Notes: a model not told the origin generated them from the letters alone. A stretch of 64,000 nucleotides of DNA from GCA-002282575 sp964493995 (GCA_964493995.1 CAZBQD010000002.1:33179-97178); one strand, 5' to 3'. Shown: positions 17,057 through 25,762, counted from the stretch's first letter. Numbers and translations are program-made.

Positions 17057-18007
17057 ATGTTAGAAACTTTGTTAAGTATTGAGTTGCCGGTTGGCGAGCA
17101 TTATTACCTTAAACGCCATCGTTTTACCCCAGCTGAAGGGAGTAACGATAGCGGTAAACGCATCAGTATTGTTTCGGGCACGCACGGGGATGAGTTAGAG
17201 GGTATTTATGTCATTACCTTGCTGGCCGAATGGCTGAAAGCGAATCCCAGCTTGATTACCGGCACCATTGATTTGTATCCTTCGCTTAATTCTTTAGGTA
17301 TCGACTCCATCACCCGCACCGTGCCCTTTTATCAAACCGATTTGAATCGAATTTTTCCCGGTACGGCAAAAGATACCTTTCCTAATCAAATGGCTGCGGG
17401 TATTGTTGAAGCCATTCAGGGTAGTGATATTGCGATTGATATTCATGCCAGTAACATTTTTCTGCGTGAACTGCCGCAGGTACGCATTGCGAGTCCTTAT
17501 CGAGAGTCGCTTGTGCCTTTAGCAAAACAACTGAATATGGATTTCATTTGGGTTCATGATGCCATTACCGTGCTGGAAGCAACACTGGCGCATAGCTTAA
17601 ACCAATTGGGTACGCATACCTTGGTGGTGGAGTATGGTGTAGGTATGCGATTAACTCCCAGTTATGGCGAGCAGTTATTGGAAGGATTGTTTAACCTCAT
17701 GGCGCAGCAAGGCATTCTGGCTATTCCAACCAGACCAGTGCGCGTGCCTTGCTATTCCGATCAGGGTGAGGTTTACTATGTGAATTCACCGGCCGCTGGT
17801 TTGTTTGTGCCAGCGATGGATCATTGTCAGATGGTGGTGAAAGGTCAGCTCATCGGTCATATTCATGATCCCTATGGCGTAGAGTCTCCTGTTCCCTGTT
17901 ATACACCGGGCGCGGGGGTGCTGTTTACACTGCGTGAGTATCCGATTGTTTATGAAGGTTCATTGCTGGCGCGCATTTTCGACGATCAAAAAGGGGTATG
18001 TGTATGA
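17057..18007 (+). CDS. succinylglutamate desuccinylase/aspartoacylase-family zinc hydrolase, active-looking
   Basis: A 316-residue M14-like deacylase. Zinc ligands are in place: THGDE (His43, Glu46) and DIHAS (His130). The substrate-binding DLNRIFPG (Arg98) and the catalytic Glu in VVEYG (Glu192) are also present. Such enzymes remove acyl groups from acyl-amino acids or trim C-terminal residues. A C-terminal beta domain (from about residue 230) has a biotinyl-like swivel appearance. The frame extends to TTG 17042, but ATG 17057 has the better placed GAGAGA box. It follows the transglutaminase gene by 21 bp and overlaps its paralogue by 4 bp. Confidence 0.87.
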   Translation: MLETLLSIELPVGEHYYLKRHRFTPAEGSNDSGKRISIVSGTHGDELEGIYVITLLAEWLKANPSLITGTIDLYPSLNSLGIDSITRTVPFYQTDLNRIFPGTAKDTFPNQMAAGIVEAIQGSDIAIDIHASNIFLRELPQVRIASPYRESLVPLAKQLNMDFIWVHDAITVLEATLAHSLNQLGTHTLVVEYGVGMRLTPSYGEQLLEGLFNLMAQQGILAIPTRPVRVPCYSDQGEVYYVNSPAAGLFVPAMDHCQMVVKGQLIGHIHDPYGVESPVPCYTPGAGVLFTLREYPIVYEGSLLARIFDDQKGVCV

Positions 18008-18948
18008 TGCGACAGCCATTGGTTCGTTTGGCTTCGCCTAGCCGAGACGCTTATCAGGTAGATGGATTTCGTTTTCAGCCGCAAGACAAACAAGACTCGC
18101 AAACCTCGGTTGCCATTGTGTCGGGTTTGAATGGACATGAGTTAGCACAAATGCACGTCGCGGCTCAATTAGTGAATTTTTTGAAAGTGCGTCAAGAAGC
18201 TGATCCCAGTTTTATTACCGGTGACATTTTGGTGGTTCCAGCGGTGAATACCTTTGGCTTTAACATGGGTGAACGTCATTGGCCATTAGATAAAACCGAT
18301 ATTAATGCCATGTTTCCGGGGTTTGATGCGGGTGAAACGACGCAACGTATCGCCCATCAGTTATTCGAGCAGGTGAAAGGCTTTGAGTGGGGCGTCGAAT
18401 TAGAAGACAGACGCGACCAATATGATTGTATGCCTTATGTGCGCATGATTAAATCGGGTTTTGAAGACGCGCAAGCGGCGAAGTATTTTGGCCTGCAATT
18501 TGCCCATTATCGTGACTTTGTGCCTAGTGATGCAGGTAGTTTGCAGTATAACTGGTCGGTTTGGGAAACGAAAAGCTATGGGCTGGTGTTTGGTAATAAA
18601 CAGCAAATTCATCGAGATAGCACCCATCAGTTGCTGGATGCGTTGATTCGCTTTTTAGCCAAAGTCGGGGCGATTCGCACTCAAATTTTTGCCGGTTATG
18701 ATACCAATATCATTACGCAAGAAGCCATTACACTCATACCCGCACAACGAGCCGGCGTGTTCGAACCCAGACAAGCTGTCGGTAGTTTTGTGCAAAAGGG
18801 CGATTTATTAGCTAAGGTCTTCGATGCGTTAGATGGTTCATTAAAAGAAAAGTTGTATGCGCCTGTCGATGGCTTGGTAACGTGTCATTACCATTATCCG
18901 CTCATTTATCAGAATACCATCGCTTATCGTATGATTTCGATTGGATAG
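18004..18948 (+). CDS. aspartoacylase-family paralogue lacking zinc ligands (probable pseudoenzyme)
   Basis: The 314-residue protein aligns along its length with the preceding gene product, with the same IVSG...NG.E start, ITGD strand and C-terminal beta domain. The key residues have changed: the HGDE motif is NGHE (Asn43), DIH is ELE (residues 132-134), DLNR is DINA (Ala102) and VVEYG is LVFGN. Two metal-binding histidines, the substrate arginine and the catalytic glutamate are therefore missing. It is probably a non-catalytic partner or regulator of the active paralogue. The start at 18004 overlaps the upstream stop (ATGA), with AAGGGG 7 bases before. Confidence 0.85.
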   Translation: MMRQPLVRLASPSRDAYQVDGFRFQPQDKQDSQTSVAIVSGLNGHELAQMHVAAQLVNFLKVRQEADPSFITGDILVVPAVNTFGFNMGERHWPLDKTDINAMFPGFDAGETTQRIAHQLFEQVKGFEWGVELEDRRDQYDCMPYVRMIKSGFEDAQAAKYFGLQFAHYRDFVPSDAGSLQYNWSVWETKSYGLVFGNKQQIHRDSTHQLLDALIRFLAKVGAIRTQIFAGYDTNIITQEAITLIPAQRAGVFEPRQAVGSFVQKGDLLAKVFDALDGSLKEKLYAPVDGLVTCHYHYPLIYQNTIAYRMISIG

Positions 18949-18983
18949 CAATTAAAAAGGCTTTTCTAAAACCAATAGTTCAT

Positions 18984-19055
18984 CCTTCGACAAGCTCAGG
19001 ACGAACGGCAACTTATCATTTTTACTTTACTCCGTTCGCGCTGAGCTTGTCGAAG
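18984..19055. repeat. REP-type inverted pair between convergent genes
   Basis: The arms CCTTCGACAAGCTCAGGACG (from 18984) and CGTTCGCGCTGAGCTTGTCG (from 19033) are inverted copies of the core found in the two 116-bp REPIN-like repeats. They are separated by an AT-rich loop of about 23 bases and lie between two convergent genes, so the hairpin may also end transcription in both directions. Loop and flanks differ from the 116-bp copies. Confidence 0.8.
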
Positions 19056-19095
19056 TGCTGTTTTTAGCGACTCTCAAATGAACAAGAAAGAGACC

Positions 19096-19377
19096 CTAAC
19101 CATTTATATTCAGTAAGCACACTTCAATGGGATGGGCTTGTTGACTCACCATTTGCTTGAGTTCGGTTGCTGCTTCACTAGGGAGCGTTAGGCTGAATCG
19201 GTAATAATCGGCAAAGCCTTTCACTTGCTCGCTACGGCTTAATTGAGTGTGATTAAGACCGTAGCGCCGCACGGCTATCACGTCAAGGCTACCCTGGTGC
19301 TGTTCAAGCAACCAGGTTAACCAAAAGTCGTAATCGACTGCTGAACAGGTCAGCTCAACACGTTGCCATGATTGCAT
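19096..19377 (-). CDS. small DUF3240-like protein of the metal-efflux operon
   Basis: The 93-residue protein starts MQSWQRVELTCSAVDYDFWL and has the ferredoxin-like strand-helix pattern of DUF3240, a family usually found directly after CusA/CzcA-type genes. It has no signal peptide or membrane helix. It begins 2 bp after the RND pump stop and is the last gene of the efflux operon. The probable role is cytosolic metal binding or signalling (PII-like fold), but this is inferred from position. The family assignment is from memory of length and context, so it is moderate. Confidence 0.65.
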   Translation of the reverse strand: MQSWQRVELTCSAVDYDFWLTWLLEQHQGSLDVIAVRRYGLNHTQLSRSEQVKGFADYYRFSLTLPSEAATELKQMVSQQAHPIEVCLLNING

Positions 19378-19379
19378 GT

Positions 19380-22300
19380 TTATTTTCTCACAAAACGGTT
19401 ATAAAGTAGCGGCAGTAACACCAAGGTCAACAAGGTCGAGGTAAAGAGTCCGCCAATGATAACAATGGCCAAGGGACGCTGAATCTCTGAGCCAGGACCG
19501 GTAGCAAAGAGCAACGGAACTAAGCCTAAAGCAGCAATACTGGCGGTCATTAATACGGGTCGTAAACGACGCTTAGCGCCATGGATGTAAATTTGGCTGG
19601 GGTTAATGCCTTGTTGTTCCAGTCGATTAAAGGTATCGAGCATCACCACGCCATTAAGAATGGCAATGCCCAATAGCGCAATAAAGCCTATCGAAGCGGG
19701 TAAAGACAGGTATTCACCACTGAGGTAAAGCGAAACGACACCGCCAATCAAGGCAAAAGGAATGGTTGACAGTGCCAGCAAGGTCATTGACCAACGTTTT
19801 AAGGTGACGACCAACAACAGGGCTATAAACAGAATGCCTAAAGGAATGAGCCAGCTCAGTCGTTGATTGACCCTTTGTTGATTTTCAAATTGACCGCCAA
19901 ATACCAAATGGTAGCCAGCTGGCAGCGGTAAATCGGCCAGACGCTGTTGTGCTTCAACCACAACACTGGTTAAATCGCGCTCAGCCACATTAACCAACAC
20001 CACGGAAAAGCGTTGCCCTTGCTCACGACTGATGGAAACGGCCGATTCACTGCGTTCGCTCGTTGCTAGGTCACCGAGCAGTAAACCGGGTGCATGTGTA
20101 TTAGGAATGGCTAGCTGGCTTAAATCAGTTAAGGACTCATCGAGAACGCCCGACCCACGGAGCATAATGGGTGTGCGTCGATTGGCTTCATAAACAATGC
20201 CCGCCGGAATACCTTCGAGTTGACTGCGCAAGTAGGCTTGCAACTCATCGACGGTGAGAGAAAAATGACGAATCTTTTCATGATCGAGCGTAAACGTCAG
20301 ATACTGTAAGCCATCGTTAGTGGGGGTGAAAATTTCGCTTACGCCCGCCATACCCTGCAATCTGCCATAAATATCAGTTGCAAGCTGGGTCAGTTGATGA
20401 CTATCACTTCCATAAACCTTGATAGCAATATCTCCCCGCGTGCCAGTGAGCATTTCAGAAACGCGCATTTCAATGGGTTGCGTAAGCGTGGTGTTAATGC
20501 CCGGAAATTGCTCCAATACCGTTTGAATGGCTTGTTTCACCGCTTCTTTATCGTAAGGGGTGCGCCAGGTATGGGCAGGATGTAAGCTGACAAAGGTATC
20601 GGTATCGTTCAGTCCCATGGGGTCAAGACCAATTTCATCTGAACCAGCGCGAGCGATAATCGCTTTAATTTCGGGAACTTGGCTTAACAGGGCTTGTTGT
20701 ACTCGACCATCTATGGCAAGTGAGTCGATGAGGTTAATAGAAGGCGTTTTCTCCAGTTGCACAATCAAATCGCCTTCATCCATGGTCGGTAGAAAAATTT
20801 TACCAATTTGTCCAAATAACAACACGGCAGCAACCAGCGAAACAGCTGCGATAGCGAGTAGGGGTAGGGTCAAGTTACGCCAACGCATAAGAGCCTGTTC
20901 ATAAGCCTGTTCTAGGCGTTCTAACCAGAGCTGCTGATACGGACGATGATGTTTGATAAGCTGAGCGGCAATGGTTGGTATCACCAATAAAGCCAACAGC
21001 AATGCGGAAATGAGAGTAAAGATGATGCTTAACGCTACGGGTCTGAAGAGTTTGCCTTCGATATCCTCTAAACTGAGTAGTGGCAAGAAAATAAGCACAA
21101 TAATGGTCATACCCACGCCTACAGGTAAGGCCATTTCTTTAACCGCCATAGCCATTAGGTTTAACCTAGGCAGTCGATGTTGGGGAGACTGTTCCAAACG
21201 ATGGACGATGTTTTCGACCACCACCACGCCATTATCGACGATTAAGCCCAAAGCAATGACCAGTCCGCCCAAGCTCATTAAATTAGCAGAGACTCCCAAA
21301 GCGTAAAGCCAAATAAAGCTGATGAGCAAGGCCATAGGAAGCAGTGTAGCCACGGTTAGCGCAGCGCGCCAATTACCCAAAAAGACGATCAGTAACACCA
21401 AAACAAGCGCAATGGCTTCTAGCAAGGCTTGGCTAATGGTTTCAATCGCACGATCAATTAACTGCCCACGATGATAAAAAACGTTGAGACTGAGATTGGT
21501 GGGTAGGGCAGGAGCTAAGCTGTCTAGCTTTTTTTCGACTTCATTCAGAACGGCTTTGGTGTCTACACCTGTCATCGCCAACACAATGCCTTGCACGGTT
21601 TCACCTTCGCCATTGCGGGTAACACCGCCGTAACGTGTGAGACTGCCCATGCGTACTCGTGCCACATCACCCACGGTAATGGCTTGATGATTGACTTCGG
21701 CTACACGCAATGCGGCAATCGCCTGAGTACTGCTGAGCGTGCCGATACTGCGCACAATCAGCACCTCTTCGCCTTCAACCAGACGCCCGGCACCATCATT
21801 TTGATTGTTATCTGCCAAGGCTGCTTGTAATTGTGCGAAGGTAATGCCATGTGCCACCATGCGCTGAGGGTCGGGTTCGACTTCGTAGCTACGCACTTCG
21901 CCTCCCAGCGCGTTGACGTCTGCCACACCGGCAACGGTGCGTAGGGCTGGGCGAATGACCCAATCGAGTAACTGACGACGTTCGGCTAGTGACAGTGTTG
22001 GGCTATCGAGGGTAAACATTAAAATATCACTTAACGGCGTGGTCGGTGGCGCAATGCCGCCGTCGAGTCCCGAGGGGAGTTTGTCGCGCAAGCCGTTTAA
22101 GCGTTCAGCCACTTGCTGACGCGCCCAATAAATATCGGTTCCATCTTCAAAGGTAACGGTAATATCGGTTAGAGCATATTTCGTCACGGATCTGAGTGTC
22201 TTCTGCTTGGCAATGCCCAGCATTTCCGTTTCAACCAAAGCGGTAATACGACTTTCGATTTCTTCCGGCGTCATGCCCGGTGCTTTCAAAATAATTTTGA

Positions 22301-22439
22301 CCTGCGGGCTAGTCACATTCGGGAAGGCGTCGATGGGCGTTTTGAACCAAGCCATTAGGCCTAGCGCCAATAAAGCCAATAAGAGCATCCATACCATCAG
22401 GCGCTGCGTTAGCGCCGCATCAATCCAGCGGTTTATCAT
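19380..22439 (-). CDS. heavy-metal RND efflux pump, CusA/CzcA family
   Basis: The 1019-residue inner-membrane proton/metal antiporter has twelve membrane helices and two large periplasmic loops. The N-terminal LMAWFKTPIDAFPNVTSPQVKI and helix-4 GLIVDNGVVVVEN segments are characteristic of the heavy-metal branch. Helix 4 has a single Asp plus Glu, without the earlier Asp of CzcA, so the metal cannot be assigned confidently to Co/Zn/Cd. It overlaps the adaptor gene by 4 bp. No outer-membrane channel gene is present nearby. Length is normal. Confidence 0.9.
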   Translation of the reverse strand: MINRWIDAALTQRLMVWMLLLALLALGLMAWFKTPIDAFPNVTSPQVKIILKAPGMTPEEIESRITALVETEMLGIAKQKTLRSVTKYALTDITVTFEDGTDIYWARQQVAERLNGLRDKLPSGLDGGIAPPTTPLSDILMFTLDSPTLSLAERRQLLDWVIRPALRTVAGVADVNALGGEVRSYEVEPDPQRMVAHGITFAQLQAALADNNQNDGAGRLVEGEEVLIVRSIGTLSSTQAIAALRVAEVNHQAITVGDVARVRMGSLTRYGGVTRNGEGETVQGIVLAMTGVDTKAVLNEVEKKLDSLAPALPTNLSLNVFYHRGQLIDRAIETISQALLEAIALVLVLLIVFLGNWRAALTVATLLPMALLISFIWLYALGVSANLMSLGGLVIALGLIVDNGVVVVENIVHRLEQSPQHRLPRLNLMAMAVKEMALPVGVGMTIIVLIFLPLLSLEDIEGKLFRPVALSIIFTLISALLLALLVIPTIAAQLIKHHRPYQQLWLERLEQAYEQALMRWRNLTLPLLAIAAVSLVAAVLLFGQIGKIFLPTMDEGDLIVQLEKTPSINLIDSLAIDGRVQQALLSQVPEIKAIIARAGSDEIGLDPMGLNDTDTFVSLHPAHTWRTPYDKEAVKQAIQTVLEQFPGINTTLTQPIEMRVSEMLTGTRGDIAIKVYGSDSHQLTQLATDIYGRLQGMAGVSEIFTPTNDGLQYLTFTLDHEKIRHFSLTVDELQAYLRSQLEGIPAGIVYEANRRTPIMLRGSGVLDESLTDLSQLAIPNTHAPGLLLGDLATSERSESAVSISREQGQRFSVVLVNVAERDLTSVVVEAQQRLADLPLPAGYHLVFGGQFENQQRVNQRLSWLIPLGILFIALLLVVTLKRWSMTLLALSTIPFALIGGVVSLYLSGEYLSLPASIGFIALLGIAILNGVVMLDTFNRLEQQGINPSQIYIHGAKRRLRPVLMTASIAALGLVPLLFATGPGSEIQRPLAIVIIGGLFTSTLLTLVLLPLLYNRFVRK

Positions 22440-23527
22440 GGGGCGATGCTTTCTGTATAAATGGATTTAGCTGCTGCAGTGCCGCTGATAATCACCGCCG
22501 ATTGCTCGTTTAAGGCGGGTGCACGTACCACCCAGCCTTCTCGCGTCGCCCGCACCAGCTCCACCTTAATGGCGCTGAGCGCTTGTGCATTGACCACAAA
22601 CACATGCGGCAGATTGTTGATGTAAACAATCGCCTGACGCGGCAAACGCCAGCTTGGTAGTGCGTTAGCACTGGTTTCGCTTAACTGCACCGACACGCGC
22701 TGTCCAGCCCTCAGACTGGCATGCTGAAAACTGGCCGTCACCATTACTTTTTGTGCATCAGAAAGGGTGTTTTGGATATTGATAATGCGAGCCTGAGTGC
22801 CATCGCTTAAGCTTAAAAAGTCGCCTAGTTGTAAATTGCCAAGTTGAGCTTGCGTCAAGCCAACTTCTAAGGTTAGCGCGTCACTTGTTAGAAGTGTCAT
22901 CAGAGTTTTGTTGGCATCGACGCTCTCGCCCATTGTCAGTGAAATCTGCTGAACTTTCCCTTCGGCTGGCGCATTGAGCGTAATATGACCCTCTAAATGC
23001 CGATTTTTCGGGTCTTTAAGCAACCTCAACTCTGATTGCGTTAAGCCCATGCGTTGCATTTGCGTGAAAATACCCAGCGCATCTTCCTCGGCCTGCTGGT
23101 ATTCCGTTTGGGTAACTTCATACTGTTTGGGAGCGATAATCCCTTCTTTTAATAACTGTGCTTCGCGTTGTTTTTTTTGCTGAGCTAACTGAGCGCTGCT
23201 CAAGGCATTATGGTATTGATGTTCTAACTTTTGTAATTCGGGCACAAAAATATCGGCTACAACCTGTCCTGGTTTAACCGAGTCACCCACTTTTACGTAT
23301 AACTGTTTGACCTGAAGGGCATAGGGTTTAGACAGCGTCCAACGAGCACTAGGAGCTTGTTGAACCACGCCAATCACCATAGCTCGAACGGCCACATCGT
23401 CAGCGATGGGCGGCGTGGTATGAATACCCAATGCCTGTTGTTGCTCCAGAGAAAGTGTAGCGGTTGCAGCCGCCTGCACCATGCCCGTCGAAAATAAAGC
23501 AAGCCATCCGATGACAACCCAGTTCAT
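22436..23527 (-). CDS. RND efflux periplasmic adaptor (CusB/CzcB family)
   Basis: A 363-residue membrane-fusion protein with an N-terminal signal peptide ending near VQAAA. It has a lipoyl-like/hairpin region (about residues 70-200, with KPYALQVKQLYVKVGDSVKPGQ and the helical hairpin LEHQYHNALSSAQLAQQKKQ) and a C-terminal beta-barrel region. It links the RND pump to an outer-membrane channel. It is the first gene of the adaptor-pump-DUF3240 operon. No Cys/His-rich metal-binding N-terminal extension is visible. Confidence 0.88.
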   Translation of the reverse strand: MNWVVIGWLALFSTGMVQAAATATLSLEQQQALGIHTTPPIADDVAVRAMVIGVVQQAPSARWTLSKPYALQVKQLYVKVGDSVKPGQVVADIFVPELQKLEHQYHNALSSAQLAQQKKQREAQLLKEGIIAPKQYEVTQTEYQQAEEDALGIFTQMQRMGLTQSELRLLKDPKNRHLEGHITLNAPAEGKVQQISLTMGESVDANKTLMTLLTSDALTLEVGLTQAQLGNLQLGDFLSLSDGTQARIINIQNTLSDAQKVMVTASFQHASLRAGQRVSVQLSETSANALPSWRLPRQAIVYINNLPHVFVVNAQALSAIKVELVRATREGWVVRAPALNEQSAVIISGTAAAKSIYTESIAP

Positions 23528-23560
23528 GTTAAAGGCCTTTTAGGAATAATGTGTGTCATT

Positions 23561-23596
23561 ATTATAAAACAAAAAAGCATTATAAAACAAAAAAGC
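23561..23596. repeat. 18-bp perfect tandem duplication
   Basis: The unit ATTATAAAACAAAAAAGC occurs twice head to tail (23561-23578 and 23579-23596). The second copy runs into the terminator stem that follows the hydrolase gene. The block lies between the adaptor start and the hydrolase stop, so it may be a slippage duplication of the U-tract side of that terminator. Confidence 0.9.
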
Positions 23597-23622
23597 CTTC
23601 ATCCTTTTGAGATGAAGGCTTT
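23587..23622 (-). terminator. rho-independent terminator of the secreted hydrolase gene
   Basis: A perfect 12-bp stem, AAAGCCTTCATC / GATGAAGGCTTT (23592-23603 and 23611-23622), encloses a 7-base loop. Read on the minus strand it is followed by a run of T. It lies about 55 bp past the stop of the hydrolase gene. Confidence 0.88.
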
Positions 23623-23676
23623 GAAACCAACATTCAGAGCTTTTATGACATCTGTTCTATGTTGAACTGCGTCCGA

Positions 23677-24564
23677 TCATTTTAGAAATTTAGCCACAGC
23701 GGCTGCCACGTCTTCGTTAGCTAGATCGACGAAGAAATGATCGCCGCCGTCAATGGTGGTGATGGTGACGTTTTTCTGGTTTTTAATCGCTTCTAAACGT
23801 TTGGGCAGCTCAGGCACCACCGTATCTTCTGACCCGACAATAACCAACGTGGGTTTTTTGATGGATTTCAGCACTGTGGGTGTGTCAAATTTGGGTTTAA
23901 CGTCATAGTAATCAACAAAGGCTTCAGCCGTAACCTGAGATTTTTCGCAGTAGATAAAGTCGGTGTCCTTCATCATCTGCTTGCCTTTACCGGCTTTGAC
24001 CATCTCTTTCGCATTTTTCAGTACAGAATCGAGGGATTTGCCGTATTTTTCTTGGTATTCTTTACCAGACTGTTGCTCGCCGGTAGCGGGCGCCAGCAAA
24101 ATAACCTTGTTAATGGCGTCGCTGTCTTTCTCACTCACATACCAGGCAATTTGATTACCACCGCGAGAATGTCCCATCACTGACACTTTCTTCACGCCTT
24201 GTTGTTTGAGCCAATCCATCCAAACACCGACTTCGGCAATGGCATCGCTATGTTTGTGGGTGTGTGGTGTGGCGCAATCATACTCGCCTCGACGATCACT
24301 GAGTCCCAATGAAAGGTTCATTGATAAGCTTGTAATGCCTTCTTTCGCTAAATTGTTTTGTAAGTCGGCGTAGGTCGAACGACCATTGTGTGTTAGCGTG
24401 CCATGCAATAATAACACCACCTTGTCGCCATAGCTTTTGCCATCGGCATAGACCAAATTGGCGTTAAGGGTTTTGCCTTGGTAGGTTTGTTTGACATCTT
24501 CAGCAGATGCTAAGCCAGAAACACTGAGTAGACTGGCAAAAAGTAGGGCTGATAGTTTTTTCAT
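23677..24564 (-). CDS. secreted alpha/beta hydrolase
   Basis: The 295-residue protein has a signal peptide (MKKLSALLFASLLSVSGLASA, cleaved before Glu) and is predicted to be periplasmic or secreted. The alpha/beta-hydrolase triad is visible: the nucleophile Ser in GHSRGG, Asp in GSEDTVVP and His in GGDHFF. An HGTLTHNGR oxyanion segment lies near residue 54. The substrate is unknown. It is a single-gene unit, with its own terminator downstream and fabI's terminator upstream. Codon use looks like its neighbours. Confidence 0.87.
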   Translation of the reverse strand: MKKLSALLFASLLSVSGLASAEDVKQTYQGKTLNANLVYADGKSYGDKVVLLLHGTLTHNGRSTYADLQNNLAKEGITSLSMNLSLGLSDRRGEYDCATPHTHKHSDAIAEVGVWMDWLKQQGVKKVSVMGHSRGGNQIAWYVSEKDSDAINKVILLAPATGEQQSGKEYQEKYGKSLDSVLKNAKEMVKAGKGKQMMKDTDFIYCEKSQVTAEAFVDYYDVKPKFDTPTVLKSIKKPTLVIVGSEDTVVPELPKRLEAIKNQKNVTITTIDGGDHFFVDLANEDVAAAVAKFLK

Positions 24565-24691
24565 GGTCTTCTCTCTTTTCTGTTGTGAGCGTGGGTAATG
24601 TTTACTACTTAAATTTAACGGGAATTAGGCGGCGTGTCAATCAAGGTAATTTGAATTTGAAAGCCAGTCTATTTGATGTGTTAAATGACAC

Positions 24692-24726
24692 AAAATAAAA
24701 ACCCCAGCATGAACTGGGGCTTTTTT
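24692..24726 (-). terminator. rho-independent terminator of fabI
   Basis: The stem CCCCAG/CTGGGG (24702-24707 and 24714-24719) with loop CATGAA is flanked by A-rich sequence on the left and six T on the right, so it can end transcription in both directions. It lies 24 bp after the fabI stop on the minus strand. Confidence 0.85.
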
Positions 24727-24749
24727 GAGAGGGTCTGCTGAGGCTGGTA

Positions 24750-25529
24750 TTAAGCGGCGGCGACGATATTAAAGCCGCCATCGACATAAATAACGTGCCC
24801 CGTGATACCGCTCGATAAGTCAGAAGCTAAGAAAGCCGCTGTATTACCCACTTCTTCAATGGTAACGTTTTTACCCGTAGGGGTCATGTCGGCGACATTA
24901 TCAAGCATGGTGCGGAAATCTTTAATGCCACTGGCCGCCAGGGTGCGAATCGGACCAGCGGAAATGCTGTTCACACGAATACCGTCTTTACCTAAATCGA
25001 CTGCTAAATAACGCGTGGTGGCTTCTAATGCCGCTTTGGCAATACCCATGGTGTTGTAGTTAGGGACGGCTCTTACCGCACCCAAATAAGATAGGTTAAT
25101 GATGCTCGCTTGGCGACCTTGCATTAAGGGATAAGCCGCTTTAGTCAAGGCGGTTAAGCTATAAACACTCACTTCCATGGCGGTGTGGAAGCCTTCGCGC
25201 GTGCCGTTTTCGATCATTTTGCCATCAAGTTCATTTTTAGGGGCATAGGCGATGCTATGGACTAAAATATCGAAACCATCTGCCCAAACGCCTTTGACGC
25301 CTTCCATGCAGGCCGCGATTTGTTCATCACTGGTAGCGTCAAGTGGGAAAATGGCAGGACTATTCAATTCTGCAGCAGCGGCTTCAACACGACTTTTCAG
25401 CTTTTCGTTTTGGTAAGTCAGAATGACTTCAGCGCCTTGAGCGTGTAATTGTTTGGCAATACCCCAAGCAATAGAACGATCATTGGCAACACCGATAACG
25501 AGGGCGCGTTTGTTGGCTAGAAAACTCAT
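24750..25529 (-). CDS. fabI: enoyl-[acyl-carrier-protein] reductase (NADH)
   Basis: A 259-residue short-chain dehydrogenase that reduces trans-2-enoyl-ACP in the last step of fatty-acid chain elongation. FabI features are present: the GVANDRSIAWGIA nucleotide motif near residue 13, catalytic Tyr148, Tyr158 and Lys165 (Y-x6-Y spacing written here as SYLGAV and NYNTMGIAK), and the SAGPIRTLAASGI loop. Length is typical. ATG 25529 has a CAGGAG box. It appears to be transcribed alone, from a promoter with a TATAAT -10 about 35 bp upstream. Confidence 0.96.
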   Translation of the reverse strand: MSFLANKRALVIGVANDRSIAWGIAKQLHAQGAEVILTYQNEKLKSRVEAAAAELNSPAIFPLDATSDEQIAACMEGVKGVWADGFDILVHSIAYAPKNELDGKMIENGTREGFHTAMEVSVYSLTALTKAAYPLMQGRQASIINLSYLGAVRAVPNYNTMGIAKAALEATTRYLAVDLGKDGIRVNSISAGPIRTLAASGIKDFRTMLDNVADMTPTGKNVTIEEVGNTAAFLASDLSSGITGHVIYVDGGFNIVAAA

Positions 25530-25562
25530 GAGAAACTCCTGTATTGGTAACGTATGACGGCT

Positions 25563-25568
25563 ATTATA
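25563..25568 (-). promoter_or_regulatory. fabI: candidate -10 box for fabI
   Basis: The minus strand reads TATAAT at 25568-25563, inside a short palindrome GGCTATAATAGCC, about 34 bp before the fabI ATG. No good -35 hexamer was found 16-18 bp upstream, so this is a candidate only. Confidence 0.4.
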
Positions 25569-25642
25569 GCCTGATGTCAGGTTTTAGGCGACTTTGCACA
25601 CAGCGCAATCGTTTCGACAAATGAGCGAAAAGACCTTGCTAG

Positions 25643-25758
25643 GCTCAATGCTGTTCACTTAAAGAATCTTTCCGTTCGCCCTGAGCTTGTCGAAGGGGTG
25701 TAGGTAAGCAACCCGTGGTTCGACAGGCTCACCACGAACGGTTAAATGAACAGTATTG
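25643..25758. repeat. REPIN-like 116-bp palindromic repeat, copy 2
   Basis: This is the same length and order as the copy at 14034-14149: GCTCAA(C/T)GCTGTTCACTTAA at one end, ATGAACAGTATTG at the other, and two opposed REP cores between. Differences are mostly single substitutions. It lies between the fabI promoter region and the 3' end of the GGDEF-EAL gene, ending 4 bp before that gene's stop codon. Confidence 0.85.
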
Positions 25759-25762
25759 CATG

